From positions 1 through 64,000 of the forward strand of contig NZ_MZXV01000026.1 in NCBI RefSeq assembly GCF_003253745.1: DNA of 64,000 bases. Reading direction: 5' to 3'. Source of the stretch: Mesorhizobium kowhaii (GTDB lineage Bacteria; Pseudomonadota; Alphaproteobacteria; Rhizobiales; Rhizobiaceae). Shown one piece after another: positions 1-9,302 of this stretch. Both the position numbers and the translations under genes were made by a program. Numbering within the stretch: the first letter of the stretch is position 1; every line of letters begins with the position of its first letter. A model generated the notes under the pieces. It did not search any database. It was not told the origin of the DNA and saw only the letters and a list, made by a program, of their open reading frames with translations.

Positions 1-139
1 GATTGACCGAGCCGTGTCACGCAATCGGGCCCAGCTCTGGATTCCGCCGCCAAATTGGGAGCAACCACGATGCCGCCCTAACACACCTCTTGACCTCAGC
101 ATCGTCATGTGAGCCTGGGATCAAACATCTAGAAGCAGG

Positions 140-964
140 TTACTTCGCGCCTTTTGCTTCCTGCCAGAGCGCTTCCATCTCGGCCAGGCTCGCCTTTTCC
201 AGCGTCTTGCCCGACTTTTCCAGAGCCTGCTCGACATAGTGGAAGCGCGAGCGGAACTTCTCATTGGTGCCGCTCAGCGCGGCTTCCGAATCAAGCTTGA
301 GATGCCTGCCGAGATTGACGACGGCAAACAGCATGTCGCCGAATTCGTCCTTGATCGATGCGGTGTCGCCCTTGGCCAGCGCCTCGCGCAACTCGCCAAT
401 CTCTTCCTCGATCTTGTCGAGGATGGGCGCTGCCTCGCTCCAGTCGAAGCCGACGCGGGCCGCCTTCCCCTGAAGTTTTAGCGCTCGCGTCAGCGCGGGC
501 AGGGCGACCGGAACACTGTCCAGAAACCCCTTGCCATTGTCCTCGGGGTCGAGACCGCGGGCGAGGCGGGCGCTTCGTTTCTCCGCCTTTTCCTTGGCCT
601 TGATCTTTTCCCACATGCCCTTGGCCATGCCGGCGCTGCGGGCCTTCTCGTCGCCGAAGACATGCGGGTGGCGGCGGATCATCTTCGTCGTGATGGCCTG
701 GACCACATCGCCGAAGGCGAATTCACCGGCCTCCTCGGCCATTTGCGCGTGGTAGACGACCTGCAGCAGCAGGTCGCCGAGTTCGTCGCGCAGATCGTCG
801 AGGTCGCCGCGCGCGATGGCATCCGCCACCTCATAGGCTTCCTCGATCGTATAGGGCGCGATGGTCGAGAAATCCTGTTCGATGTCCCATGGACAACCGG
901 TCTTCGGCGCTCGCAGCGCCGCCATGATCTCGATCAGGCGCGAAATGTCTTTCGATGGCGTCAT
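140..964 (-). CDS. mazG: Nucleoside triphosphate pyrophosphohydrolase MazG
   Basis: Hydrolyses (d)NTPs to NMP and pyrophosphate, a house-cleaning activity in the cytosol. The 274-residue length is normal for the two-domain MazG. The N-terminal MazG domain shows the metal-binding pattern EEAYE (about residues 41-45) followed by DELGD (60-64). A second, partly conserved copy has EEEIGEL near residue 186 and DEFGD about 25 residues later. The start lies just before the dispersed palindrome at 973-1011, so the gene is probably monocistronic. Family assignment is firm; substrate preference cannot be read from sequence. Confidence 0.95.
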   Translation of the reverse strand: MTPSKDISRLIEIMAALRAPKTGCPWDIEQDFSTIAPYTIEEAYEVADAIARGDLDDLRDELGDLLLQVVYHAQMAEEAGEFAFGDVVQAITTKMIRRHPHVFGDEKARSAGMAKGMWEKIKAKEKAEKRSARLARGLDPEDNGKGFLDSVPVALPALTRALKLQGKAARVGFDWSEAAPILDKIEEEIGELREALAKGDTASIKDEFGDMLFAVVNLGRHLKLDSEAALSGTNEKFRSRFHYVEQALEKSGKTLEKASLAEMEALWQEAKGAK

Positions 965-972
965 CTAAAGCT

Positions 973-1011
973 ATTCCAGGAAAAGTGTGAAACGGTTTTC
1001 CGTCCGGAATT
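973..1011. repeat. Dispersed palindromic intergenic repeat, copy 1
   Basis: ATTCCaGGAAAA and TTTTCCgtccGGAAT form an imperfect inverted repeat around an 11-nt loop. The same core recurs almost unchanged at 16792-16831, beside dac. Two near-identical intergenic palindromes in one window suggest a RIME-like or MITE-like rhizobial repeat family; the family name is from recollection, the repetition is seen. Confidence 0.75.
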
Positions 1012-1118
1012 GCGTCAAAACAGAGAGCTTTGTCGGATGCTATCGCGCGGCCGCTCGCGCGGCCAACGCTGTCAGCCGGCGAGGGGGCCTTGTCCACAGG
1101 TGCTGGGTACCCAGCCTA

Positions 1119-2303
1119 TCAATCCAGAACGGAAACGATCGCCTTGGCGAGTTCGTCCATCCCGTCCTCGGGCAGACCGGCGACGTTGATGCGGCTGTCG
1201 CCGACCATGTAGATGCCGTGCTCGGCACGCAGCCGCTCGACCTGCGCTTCCGTGAGACCAAGGCGGGAGAACATGCCGCGGTGGCTGGCGACGAAATCGA
1301 AGCGATCGGAATTGGACTGCCGGCGCAGTGCCTCGGCGAACTGCACCCGAAGCCTGAGCATGCGCAGTCGCATCTCCTCGAGTTCGGCCTCCCAGTCGGC
1401 GCGCAAGGCGGCGTCTTCGAGCACGATCCGCACCGCGGCAGCACCATGATCCGGCGGCATCGAATACATGGCGCGCGCTGCCGACAGCATCTGACCCATC
1501 GCCACATCGGCCTGGGCACCGTCCTTGGCCAGGATCATCGCCGCGCCGACGCGGTCGCGGTAGACGGCGAAGTTCTTCGAGCAGCTCGACGCAACGACCA
1601 TTTCTGGAACCTTCGCGGCCAGCAGGCGCAAGCCGACAGCATCGGCCTCGAGGCCATCGCCAAAGCCCTGATAGGCGATGTCGACAAACGGCAGCAGGCC
1701 GCGCTCGATGACCAGATCGGCAACGGCGGCCCATTGGCCGCTATCTAGATTGGCGCCGGTCGGGTTGTGGCAGCAGCCATGCAGCAGCACCACGTCACCG
1801 CTCTTTGCCGTCCGCAGCGCTGCCAGCATGTCGTCGAAGCGAACAGCGCCGGAAGCCGCATCGAAATAGGGGTATTCGCGGATACTCAGCCCAGCGGCGC
1901 GCATCACCGGCATGTGGTTCGGCCAGGTCGGGTCCGAAAGCCAGATCGTCGCGTCCGAACGTGTCCGCTTCAGCAATTCCGCCACCAGCCGCAGCGCGCC
2001 GGAGCCGCCGGGCACCTGTGCCGCGCGGATGCGCGTCATGTCGGCGCCTGGACCGAAGGCAAGCTTGGCCATCACGGCGTTGAAGCCGACATCGCCGGCC
2101 AGGCCGAGATAGGTCTTGGTGTCCTGGCCCTGCAGCAGGCGCTTTTCGGCCTCGCGCACGGCGCGCATGACCGGCGTCTTGCCATTGCGATCCTTGTAGA
2201 CGCCGACACCGAGATCGACCTTGTCGGGACGCGGATCGGCGCGATAGAGGCCGATCAGGGCAAGGATCTTGTCGGCGGGGGCGGGCTGCAGATCTTCAAA
2301 CAT
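1119..2303 (-). CDS. Aromatic/aspartate aminotransferase (class I, PLP)
   Basis: PLP-dependent transaminase exchanging the amino group between aspartate or aromatic amino acids and 2-oxoglutarate. It has the aspartate-aminotransferase-like signatures LGVGVYKD near the N-terminus, HNPTGAN in the middle, the PLP-lysine context SSCSKNF and the substrate-binding Arg in DSRINVAGL near the end. The 394-residue form from MFEDLQP matches the family; the reading frame runs further upstream but that extension is not family-like. An alternative start lies five codons earlier at 2318. Aspartate versus aromatic specificity is not resolved. Confidence 0.9.
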   Translation of the reverse strand: MFEDLQPAPADKILALIGLYRADPRPDKVDLGVGVYKDRNGKTPVMRAVREAEKRLLQGQDTKTYLGLAGDVGFNAVMAKLAFGPGADMTRIRAAQVPGGSGALRLVAELLKRTRSDATIWLSDPTWPNHMPVMRAAGLSIREYPYFDAASGAVRFDDMLAALRTAKSGDVVLLHGCCHNPTGANLDSGQWAAVADLVIERGLLPFVDIAYQGFGDGLEADAVGLRLLAAKVPEMVVASSCSKNFAVYRDRVGAAMILAKDGAQADVAMGQMLSAARAMYSMPPDHGAAAVRIVLEDAALRADWEAELEEMRLRMLRLRVQFAEALRRQSNSDRFDFVASHRGMFSRLGLTEAQVERLRAEHGIYMVGDSRINVAGLPEDGMDELAKAIVSVLD

Positions 2304-2581
2304 CGGCAATGGTTCCATTGACGCGGCGGAGTGATACGCAAATCGAACGCATTTCGCCAGCGCTTTTCCTGCCGCTTCAGCCCACACAGCGTCATCCGCA
2401 CCTCGATCCTGCATGTTCTCGGCGCTCCGCTCGCCGCCTGTCGGAAAGTGGCAGCGGCATCGCGGGATTGCCCGGTTTGGCCTGCGAGGCGAGGGCAGCT
2501 ACGAACGATGTCCTCCGGCGAACCCAGCGAAAAAAATGGCAGGGCAGGGATTAAAATCCCCACATGCTCCGTAAACAGGAC

Positions 2582-3115
2582 ATGAAACGGTCGATGCCGC
2601 GCTTTGACATCATAGGACAGCTCGGGTCGCTGCGCCGCTATGCGCGCTCGCTGACCCGTGACGGCACTGACGCCGAGGATCTCGTGCATGACGCGCTGGT
2701 GCGCGCCTATGAGCGGCGCGGCACCTTCCGCTCCGGCGGCAACCTGCGCGCCTGGCTGCTGTCGATCGTGCACAACACCTTCATCGACAAAATGCGGTCC
2801 CGCAGGTCTGAAGCGGCGCGCGTCGAACAGGCCGGATATCTTGCCGATGACAGCACGCCGGCACCGCAGGAACACTCCGTGCGCCTGACGCAGGTACGCG
2901 AAGCCTTTTTCAGCCTGCCGGAAGAACAGCGCTCGGCGCTGCATCTCGTTGCCATCGAAGGGCTTTCCTATCAACAGGCGGCCGATGCCAGCAGCGTACC
3001 ACTGGGAACGCTGATGTCGCGTATCGGCAGGGCGCGCGCCGCACTGCGCGAGATGGAGGACGCGGCGCCCTCGAAGGCGAAAACCCACCTCAGGATCGTT
3101 GGAGGACCGTCATGA
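2582..3115 (+). CDS. ECF-type RNA polymerase sigma factor
   Basis: Extracytoplasmic-function sigma factor that directs RNA polymerase to stress promoters. Sigma-2 is visible as DAEDLVHDALVRAYE followed by LRAWLLSIVHN, and sigma-4 as LPEEQRSALHLVAIEGLSY with the helix-turn-helix SVPLGTLMSRIGRAR. The ATG at 2582 is chosen because AGGA precedes it closely; a methionine six codons upstream is also possible. Its stop overlaps the start of the next gene (ATGA at 3112), the usual translational coupling of a sigma factor to its anti-sigma. The stress signal is not evident. Confidence 0.93.
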   Translation: MKRSMPRFDIIGQLGSLRRYARSLTRDGTDAEDLVHDALVRAYERRGTFRSGGNLRAWLLSIVHNTFIDKMRSRRSEAARVEQAGYLADDSTPAPQEHSVRLTQVREAFFSLPEEQRSALHLVAIEGLSYQQAADASSVPLGTLMSRIGRARAALREMEDAAPSKAKTHLRIVGGPS

Positions 3116-3885
3116 CTGGAACTGTCGATCCCGTGGCAGATACCGACCTCGACGCCTATGTCGATGACCAGCTCGATGTCACCCGTCGCATCGAGGTCGA
3201 GGCGTTTCTGTCCACCCGGCCGGAGGCAGCGGCACGCGTGATGGCGGATCTGCGGACCCGCGACGAGCTGCGCGTGGCGCTTGCTGGCTCCAAGGGCATG
3301 GCCCGGCCGGCGACCGCCGACGCCGCGCGACGTCTGGAGAGGGGGCTTGCCCGTGGCCGCATCTTCGGCGTGTTGCAGCGCGCGGCGGCAGTGGCCGCCT
3401 TCGTCGCCGCCGGCTGGCTGGCGAACGGCATCATCGGGCCGATGTCGGTGACCAAGGTCGTCGCCTCGCCGCAGCCGCCCGCCTATGTCGACGAGGCGGT
3501 GCGGGCACACAGAACGACGCTGGTGCGCGAGACCATGCCGTCGCAGCCGGAAGCGCCCAACTACAATGCCGGCGAAATCCGCGCCGCGACCGCCATCGTC
3601 ATGCCGTCGCTGCCCAAGGACTGGAAGGTCCGCGACGTGCAGATCTATCCGTCACGCTTCGGCCCGAGCGTCGAGATGGCGGTCGAGACCAAGGACATGG
3701 GGCTGGTGTCGCTGTTTGCGATCCGGCCGGGAAATTTCGACGTCGTCAAGCCGACCGTCGCGCCATCGGGTGACATCTCCTCGGCCTATTTCCAGATCGG
3801 CGAGGTCGCCTATGCGGTGGTCGGACGAAGCGAGGTCCACGACCTCGACCGCGCCGCAGAGACGCTCGCCAACACGCTTTACTGA
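3112..3885 (+). CDS. Membrane-anchored anti-sigma factor
   Basis: Predicted partner that sequesters the sigma factor encoded immediately upstream. The N-terminal ~65 residues resemble a cytoplasmic anti-sigma domain (DTDLDAYVDDQLD, then an EVEAFLSTRPEAA helix). A single membrane segment follows around residues 85-105 (AVAAFVAAGWLANGIIG), and the C-terminal half would be periplasmic. The classic HxxxCxxC zinc motif is absent, so it is not a ZAS-type anti-sigma. Function rests mainly on the four-base overlap with the sigma gene and on the topology. Confidence 0.85.
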   Translation: MTGTVDPVADTDLDAYVDDQLDVTRRIEVEAFLSTRPEAAARVMADLRTRDELRVALAGSKGMARPATADAARRLERGLARGRIFGVLQRAAAVAAFVAAGWLANGIIGPMSVTKVVASPQPPAYVDEAVRAHRTTLVRETMPSQPEAPNYNAGEIRAATAIVMPSLPKDWKVRDVQIYPSRFGPSVEMAVETKDMGLVSLFAIRPGNFDVVKPTVAPSGDISSAYFQIGEVAYAVVGRSEVHDLDRAAETLANTLY

Positions 3886-3908
3886 CCGATCCACAAAGGA
3901 GAAGCCAA

Positions 3909-4625
3909 ATGAACACTCCCAATCTGGGATACCGCGCCGGCGCCGGCGCCCAAACCGGCGCCGTCTACGATGAGGGCCTGCGCCAGCACATGCTGCGCGT
4001 CTACAACTATATGGGCGTTGGCCTCGTGGTCACCGGTCTGGTCGCCTTCATGATCTCGTCGACGCCGGCGCTCTACGTGCCGATTTTCTCCAGCCCGCTG
4101 AAATGGGTGGTGATGCTGGCACCGCTCGCCTTCGTCATGCTGTTCTCGTTCAAGATGCAGACCATGTCGGCGGCCAGCGCCCAGGCGATGTTCTGGGCCT
4201 TCTGCGCGGTCATGGGCCTGTCGCTGGCCTCGGTGTTCCTGGTCTTCACCGGAACCAGCATCGCCCGCACCTTCTTCATCGCCGCCACCATGTTCGGCGC
4301 CACCAGTCTCTACGGCTACACGACCAGGCGCGACCTGACCCAGTTCTCGTCGTTCATGATCATGGGCCTGATCGGTGTGGTGATCGCCAGCATCGTCAAC
4401 ATCTTCCTCGGCTCGACCGCGCTGCAGTTTGCCATCTCGGTGATCGGCATCGCCGTCTTCATCGGCCTGACCGCCTGGGACACGCAGACGATCAAGGAGC
4501 AGTATGCTGAGAATTTCGACGCGGAATCGCGCCAGAAGCTGGCCGTCTTCGGCGCCTTCTCGCTCTATCTGAACTTCATCAACATCTTCCAGCTGCTGCT
4601 GAACTTCACCGGCGAGCGCGAGTAG
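3909..4625 (+). CDS. Bax inhibitor-1/YccA family membrane protein
   Basis: 238-residue inner-membrane protein with about seven hydrophobic helices, typical of the BI-1 (UPF0005) family. The N-terminus is Gly/Ala-rich and soluble (YRAGAGAQTGAVYDEGLRQ). The C-terminal core carries the family-like GLTAWDTQTIKEQY, with Asp residues that in characterised relatives take part in pH-gated calcium leak. AAAGGAGAAG precedes the ATG. It lies 23 bp after the anti-sigma gene on the same strand and could be co-transcribed. The cellular role in bacteria is unsettled. Confidence 0.92.
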   Translation: MNTPNLGYRAGAGAQTGAVYDEGLRQHMLRVYNYMGVGLVVTGLVAFMISSTPALYVPIFSSPLKWVVMLAPLAFVMLFSFKMQTMSAASAQAMFWAFCAVMGLSLASVFLVFTGTSIARTFFIAATMFGATSLYGYTTRRDLTQFSSFMIMGLIGVVIASIVNIFLGSTALQFAISVIGIAVFIGLTAWDTQTIKEQYAENFDAESRQKLAVFGAFSLYLNFINIFQLLLNFTGERE

Positions 4626-4797
4626 CCGGGCAGGGGCTGGCAAGGGTTGCCGCCCAGACCTGGACATGGCGGCATGGCCGGAGGGGAGATCCTCCGGCCA
4701 ACAATCGACCTGGCAAGGCCGACCACACCTTGAGTCCGCAAGGGCTTTTGCTAAGTTGCCCGCGGCATCAGCCTGCACACCGGCCGCGCGAGGACAT

Positions 4798-5670
4798 ATG
4801 GCACAAGACAGCCAAACGCTTCAGGGCGACGGCATTTCGGCGACCATCGTCGCGCAGGGCGCCGAACTGGTTTCGCTGCAAGACAACAAGGGATTTGAGT
4901 TCCTGTGGCAAGCCGGGCCGGCCTGGCGGCGCCATTCGCCGGTGCTGTTTCCGATCGTCGGCCGGCTGAACGGAGACCAACTGCACCATCGCGGCCAGAC
5001 CTATCCGATGACGCAACACGGGTTCGCGCGCGACAAACCGTTTGCCTGGGCGCAGAGCGGGCCTCGATCCTGCACGCTCGTTCTCGCCGACGACGCCGAT
5101 ACCCGCACGCACTATCCGTTCGCCTTCCGCCTCGCCGTGACCTACACCCTGGACCGCCAGCAGCTTGGCGTGACCTTCGACATCACCAACACCGGCGAAG
5201 AGCCGCTGCCGGCGTCCATTGGGGCGCATCCGGCATTCAATTGGCCATTGCTGCCGGATCTGGCCAAGACGGATTACAAACTGACCTTTGCTGATGCCGA
5301 ACCTGCTCCGATCCGCCGCTTGAAGGACGGCCTGCTGCTGAAAACGCCGCAGCCGACGCCCGTCGAAGGCAACATCCTCGCGCTCTCCGAGCGGCTATTC
5401 GACGAGGACGCGGTCATTCTCGACCAGTCCGCCAGCAGCAGCGTGCGTTATGCGGCCGAGCGTGGTCCTGCGATCGAGATGGCGTGGCAGGGATTTCAGG
5501 AATTGGGCGTCTGGTCGAAGCTGGGCGGCGCGCCGTTCCTCTGCATCGAGCCCTGGCACGGCATCGCAAGTCCGGTGGACTTCGACGGCGATTTTGTCCA
5601 CAAGCCGGGCCTGATGCTGATCCCGCCCGCCTCGAAGCGCGTGCTGAGCTATCAGATACGGCTGCTGTGA
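4798..5670 (+). CDS. Aldose 1-epimerase (mutarotase) family protein
   Basis: Galactose-mutarotase-like beta-sandwich protein of 290 residues, closest to the YeaD/LacX-type branch. Family features are FLWQAGPAWRRHSPVLFPIVGRL near the start, HGFARDKPF, IGAHPAFNWPL in the middle and CIEPWHG near the end, which supply the likely catalytic His and Glu residues. The ATG at 4798 follows GAGGAC, whereas the longer frame upstream has no family character. Whether it epimerises a free sugar or a hexose phosphate is not evident. It precedes the GST gene by 55 bp. Confidence 0.9.
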   Translation: MAQDSQTLQGDGISATIVAQGAELVSLQDNKGFEFLWQAGPAWRRHSPVLFPIVGRLNGDQLHHRGQTYPMTQHGFARDKPFAWAQSGPRSCTLVLADDADTRTHYPFAFRLAVTYTLDRQQLGVTFDITNTGEEPLPASIGAHPAFNWPLLPDLAKTDYKLTFADAEPAPIRRLKDGLLLKTPQPTPVEGNILALSERLFDEDAVILDQSASSSVRYAAERGPAIEMAWQGFQELGVWSKLGGAPFLCIEPWHGIASPVDFDGDFVHKPGLMLIPPASKRVLSYQIRLL

Positions 5671-5725
5671 CGCCCGTGCTCGACAGATCAGCCATAGCGC
5701 TGGCCAGCCACACCGGCGGTGTCCC

Positions 5726-6379
5726 ATGAAGCTTTACTTCAGCCGCAACCCCAATCCTCGGCTCGCGGTCGCGGTGGCACGCCATCTCGACGCGAATATC
5801 GAATTTGAGTTCGCCTCGCCATTCGCTCCTGGGCAAGCAGAGAAATATCGCCCGTTAAATCCCAATCTCTCATTGCCCATACTTGTAGAAGACGGCGGAA
5901 AAAGCCTCTGGGAGGCAGACGCCATAGCCTGCCGGCTCTCACGCGACGCACATTCGGATTTCTGGCGTACCGGCGATGACGAACCCGAGATGATCCGGTG
6001 GCTCAGTTGGGGCAAGGAGCACTTCGCCTTCGCTTGCGACATGGTGCATTTCGAACGTGGAACCAAACAGCGGTACGGTATCGGCCCGATTGATCAGGAG
6101 CGCGTGGAGGAGGGGCTAGGGCTCTTCAGCACAGCCGCTGCAATACTCGAGGCTGTGCTTTGTGACCGGGAATGGTTGGTCGGGAATTCGGTTTCCTATG
6201 CCGACTTCCGATTGGCGACCTTTCTGCCGTTCAACGACGTCGCCAGGCTGCCGCTCGACGGTTATCCCTCTGTCGGCCGCTGGTATCGTCGGCTTGAAGA
6301 GATCGATGCCTGGCGCGATCCCTTCAAGGGACTGCATGCGCCTGAACTGCCGCCGGTCCCGCGAACGACGACAAATTAG
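5726..6379 (+). CDS. Glutathione S-transferase family protein
   Basis: 217-residue cytosolic GST-fold protein. The N-terminal thioredoxin-like half starts MKLYFSRNPNPRLAVAV and contains the cis-Pro region LSLPILVEDGGKSLWEADAI, with the glutathione gamma-Glu-binding E-[AS] pair as EAD. The helical C-terminal half includes SYADFRLATFLPF, matching the conserved N-capping motif. Substrate is unknown; detoxification is the default guess. Confidence 0.88.
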   Translation: MKLYFSRNPNPRLAVAVARHLDANIEFEFASPFAPGQAEKYRPLNPNLSLPILVEDGGKSLWEADAIACRLSRDAHSDFWRTGDDEPEMIRWLSWGKEHFAFACDMVHFERGTKQRYGIGPIDQERVEEGLGLFSTAAAILEAVLCDREWLVGNSVSYADFRLATFLPFNDVARLPLDGYPSVGRWYRRLEEIDAWRDPFKGLHAPELPPVPRTTTN

Positions 6380-6617
6380 CGGGCAGGGGCGGGTCGTGTT
6401 GGCAGTTTACTCACCGTTGGCGTCGCGCCACAATTCCATATGATCAATGCCGTCTTCTACAGCGACCAAGTCATTTCAGCGCCGTCGCCGCCTTGAATTC
6501 AGAACGAAACCGCGATCCGTTGGCCAACCAACGAATCTCTGCTTAGGTGTATCGTCGCGCGCAATCCAGTCGGGCCAAAGCCCAATGCGGTGAAAGTGCA
6601 CTTTCCGGAGGCATTCG

Positions 6618-7793
6618 ATGCGTCGTTTGGTTCTTGCCGCTCTGCTGCTTGCCGCGCCCAACGCCGGCATAGCCCAGGAAAGCCTGACCGCGCTCATGTG
6701 CCAGGCCAAGCCGACACAATCCTGCGCGCTCGACATGGCTGCGGACGCGATCCGCACTGCGGCACCGCTAACGACTGAGAACTTGCCCTACGGTAGCATG
6801 GTCGAGGCAGCTTCTCGCGCCGGGCGACTCGATCTGGCGCTCGAATTCGCCGCCCAGTTGAAGAAGACGGACTCGATCGCGTCAGCCGACCTGATCGCCG
6901 CTTTTGCCCGCGCCGACCGTCTGGCCGATCTGCAAGCGATCCTTTCACGCCTCGAAACGTCGGAGACGAAATATGCCTTCGTCATCGGCCCGGTCCTTGT
7001 TGAACTGGGCCGCGAGGACAAACTCGCCGCCTTGCTGAAAGCCATCCAACCGCCGCCGGATCCGTTCCAGCTTAGCTATTGGCAGGTGCTCGGCCATTTG
7101 CGCGCCGGCCGTGCGGCGGAAGCGGTGAAGCATCTGGGCGACGTGCCGGAGACCGAGCGGGAGGAGTTGGCCGGACTGGCTGCGGAAACGCTCTATTTTG
7201 GCGGTGAGACCGAGCGCGCCAAACCAATGCTGCCTTACCTGACCTCATCCGATCCCAGCGCCGTTCGCCGCAAGGCCTACATTGCGACGAAAACGAAGGA
7301 CAAGGCGGCTGCCGACGCGGTCCTTGTCTCATTGGCGCAGGTGCCGCCCGACGACTACCCCTACATCGTGCTGGAAGTGATCTATGCACTGGCCGCGACG
7401 GGGCAGTGGCAAAAGGCAATCGATCTTGCACAGACACTTCCTGCGTCCGACCGGGTCTATGCCTTCGTCAACGTTGCGGAACACGCCCGCCAGCCGGAAG
7501 TCTTCGCACTAATCGAGAAGGCGATGCGCGACGACCCTGCCAACTTCAACCGCGACCGTATGGCCAATGGCCTGGTTCGAGCGCTGACCTTGTCCGGCTA
7601 CCTGCCGGTTGCGCAAACCCTCATCGATTCTGCGACGAACGACTACGACAAGGAAACGCTGATCACCTTCGCCGCCGCCGCGCTTGCGGAAATGGGCAAA
7701 CCGTCCGAAGCGCTGCAATTTACGCAGGCGGTGGAGGACCCGCGCCGCAAAGCCTGGGCGCTTTGGGAAGTTGCTTCGAAGATGACGCCTTGA
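6618..7793 (+). CDS. Exported helical-repeat protein of unknown function
   Basis: 391 residues. A Sec signal peptide is clear (MRRLVLAALLLAAPNAGIAQ), so the protein is periplasmic. The rest is almost entirely short amphipathic helices rich in Ala/Leu with TPR-like spacing, for example RAGRLDLALEFAAQLKK, LREDKL-type helices and EMGKPSEALQFTQAVEDP near the end. No enzyme motif was found. It probably serves as a protein-interaction scaffold. It stands alone between the GST gene and the convergent agmatinase-family gene. Confidence 0.75.
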   Translation: MRRLVLAALLLAAPNAGIAQESLTALMCQAKPTQSCALDMAADAIRTAAPLTTENLPYGSMVEAASRAGRLDLALEFAAQLKKTDSIASADLIAAFARADRLADLQAILSRLETSETKYAFVIGPVLVELGREDKLAALLKAIQPPPDPFQLSYWQVLGHLRAGRAAEAVKHLGDVPETEREELAGLAAETLYFGGETERAKPMLPYLTSSDPSAVRRKAYIATKTKDKAAADAVLVSLAQVPPDDYPYIVLEVIYALAATGQWQKAIDLAQTLPASDRVYAFVNVAEHARQPEVFALIEKAMRDDPANFNRDRMANGLVRALTLSGYLPVAQTLIDSATNDYDKETLITFAAAALAEMGKPSEALQFTQAVEDPRRKAWALWEVASKMTP

Positions 7794-8008
7794 ACCTATA
7801 GCCATCATGCACAACACAATCGCCTTTCTCTGCGCTGACCATCGGCGCAGCCGGGCAGTCCTACCGTCCGCGCGGGCTGGGGTCACTTTGAATTCCTTCG
7901 GGGCAGACCTGGCTTGCCATATCCAGGCCCGGATTTGCGTCTGGCCCGCGCCGTTTGCACGATGGATGGAACGTCGGGCCATCGTGCTACGAGAGAGGAA
8001 GCCGGGGT

Positions 8009-8920
8009 TCAAACCTGCCGGACGATCGTGCCGATCACATTGACGAGAAGGCGCGCGGCGGTCAGGGCCGACAGGCCGTCAATGTCGGCGGGAGGATAGA
8101 GTTCGACGAGGTCGAATCCTGCGATCCTGGCCCGCCTGCCGAGGACCGCGATCAGGTCGATCACCTGCGTGTAGGTGAGGCCGCCGGGCGTACGCGCCGC
8201 CACGCCCGGCATGATGCCAGGATCGAGGCCGTCGCAATCGAGCGTGACGACGACCCGCGCACCTTCCGGAATATGCCGGAGAGCGGCTTCGACGCCCTGG
8301 GCGTGAACCTCGCGGGCGGTCACGAAGCGGCTGCCATAGTGCCGAGCGGCTTCGATGTCGGCGATGCCTGCGCTGCCAACACTACGGATGCCGACCTGCA
8401 CGATGCCGGCGACATGCGGCATCTCGCTCGCCCGGCGCATCGGGCTCGAATAGCCGTGGCGTTCGCCTTGCACCTCGTCGCGCCAGTCGATATGGGCGTC
8501 GATCTGCAGGATCCAGACCGGCCCGTGATCCGCAAAGCCGGCGAGGAAGGGAATGGGTAGGGAATCGTCGCCGCCGAGCAGGATCGGTACGGCCGGCAAT
8601 GCGAGGACCTCGCGCGTCTTCGCCTCGATCCGGGACCGGTTACCGGCGTTGTCATGCATGGTGGTCGGGATATCGCCGGCGTCGATGCAGCAGACCGGCT
8701 TGCCGTCGAACAGCGGGCCGCCGAGATCGAAATCCCAGTGCTCGACGAGCGCGGCATCGTCCTGGCTCGCAGCACGGATGGCGTCGGCGGCCAAGGCATA
8801 GCCGCTGCTGTCCTTGCCGGGATAGGTGCTGCCGTGACCGGCTCCGAAGATCACCGCACGAGGCATGCGGCCATCGGCGAGGCGATCGGGAAAGCCGAGA
8901 AAGGGCGGCGAGGCGGTCAT
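8009..8920 (-). CDS. Agmatinase/arginase-family ureohydrolase
   Basis: Binuclear-manganese ureohydrolase family, 303 residues, expected to split a guanidino compound into urea and an amine. Metal motifs DAHIDWRD and TLDCDGLDPG are present. The first motif reads GGDDS where most family members have GGDHS, so a metal-ligand histidine is replaced by aspartate. AGHGSTYPGKDSSGYALAADAIR near the N-terminus is family-like. Substrate could be agmatine, guanidinobutyrate, formiminoglutamate or another guanidino compound. The gene is isolated, with no polyamine or arginine catabolism genes nearby. Confidence 0.8.
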   Translation of the reverse strand: MTASPPFLGFPDRLADGRMPRAVIFGAGHGSTYPGKDSSGYALAADAIRAASQDDAALVEHWDFDLGGPLFDGKPVCCIDAGDIPTTMHDNAGNRSRIEAKTREVLALPAVPILLGGDDSLPIPFLAGFADHGPVWILQIDAHIDWRDEVQGERHGYSSPMRRASEMPHVAGIVQVGIRSVGSAGIADIEAARHYGSRFVTAREVHAQGVEAALRHIPEGARVVVTLDCDGLDPGIMPGVAARTPGGLTYTQVIDLIAVLGRRARIAGFDLVELYPPADIDGLSALTAARLLVNVIGTIVRQV

Positions 8921-9302
8921 TGGTCAGAGAGCCTTTCGGCGGTTTCGGATGTAGCAGGTTGGCGAAACTCTGTGGAGCGAAACGCGCCAACCATTCTAAC
9001 TCAGCTCCTACAAATAAAAGTCGCATAAGATAGATTATGGAACTGAAGTGTATGGCAGCGGACGGAGATTTTCTCGTATTATCAGCCGTTTGGCGCCCGT
9101 CTGGCTGTGGCTATAGGTGATGCCCGCAACGCCGGGCTGCTCAATCGAAGAGATCTGAGGCCGCTGGTTGTCGTGACAACCGCTAGCGTCGTGTCGATCC
9201 AGCTTGCACGGCCGGTGAAATCCGCGTTGACCAGACGGTTTGGCCGCGCGTCATTCATTGTCGAAATTCCAGCGTGGCCGGCATGAAGGATTGACTTCAT
9301 CA
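8921..9302. other. Intergenic stretch with no convincing gene
   Basis: About 380 bases between the agmatinase-family gene start and the stop of the PhnP-like gene. Short reading frames exist, but none has family character or a good ribosome binding site. It should hold the ureohydrolase promoter; I could not place one with confidence. Confidence 0.5.

Noticed and set aside
3879..4778. Minus-strand frame of 299 codons opposite the Bax-inhibitor gene
   Set aside because: Asp/Glu/His-rich low-complexity translation typical of antisense to a hydrophobic membrane-protein gene.
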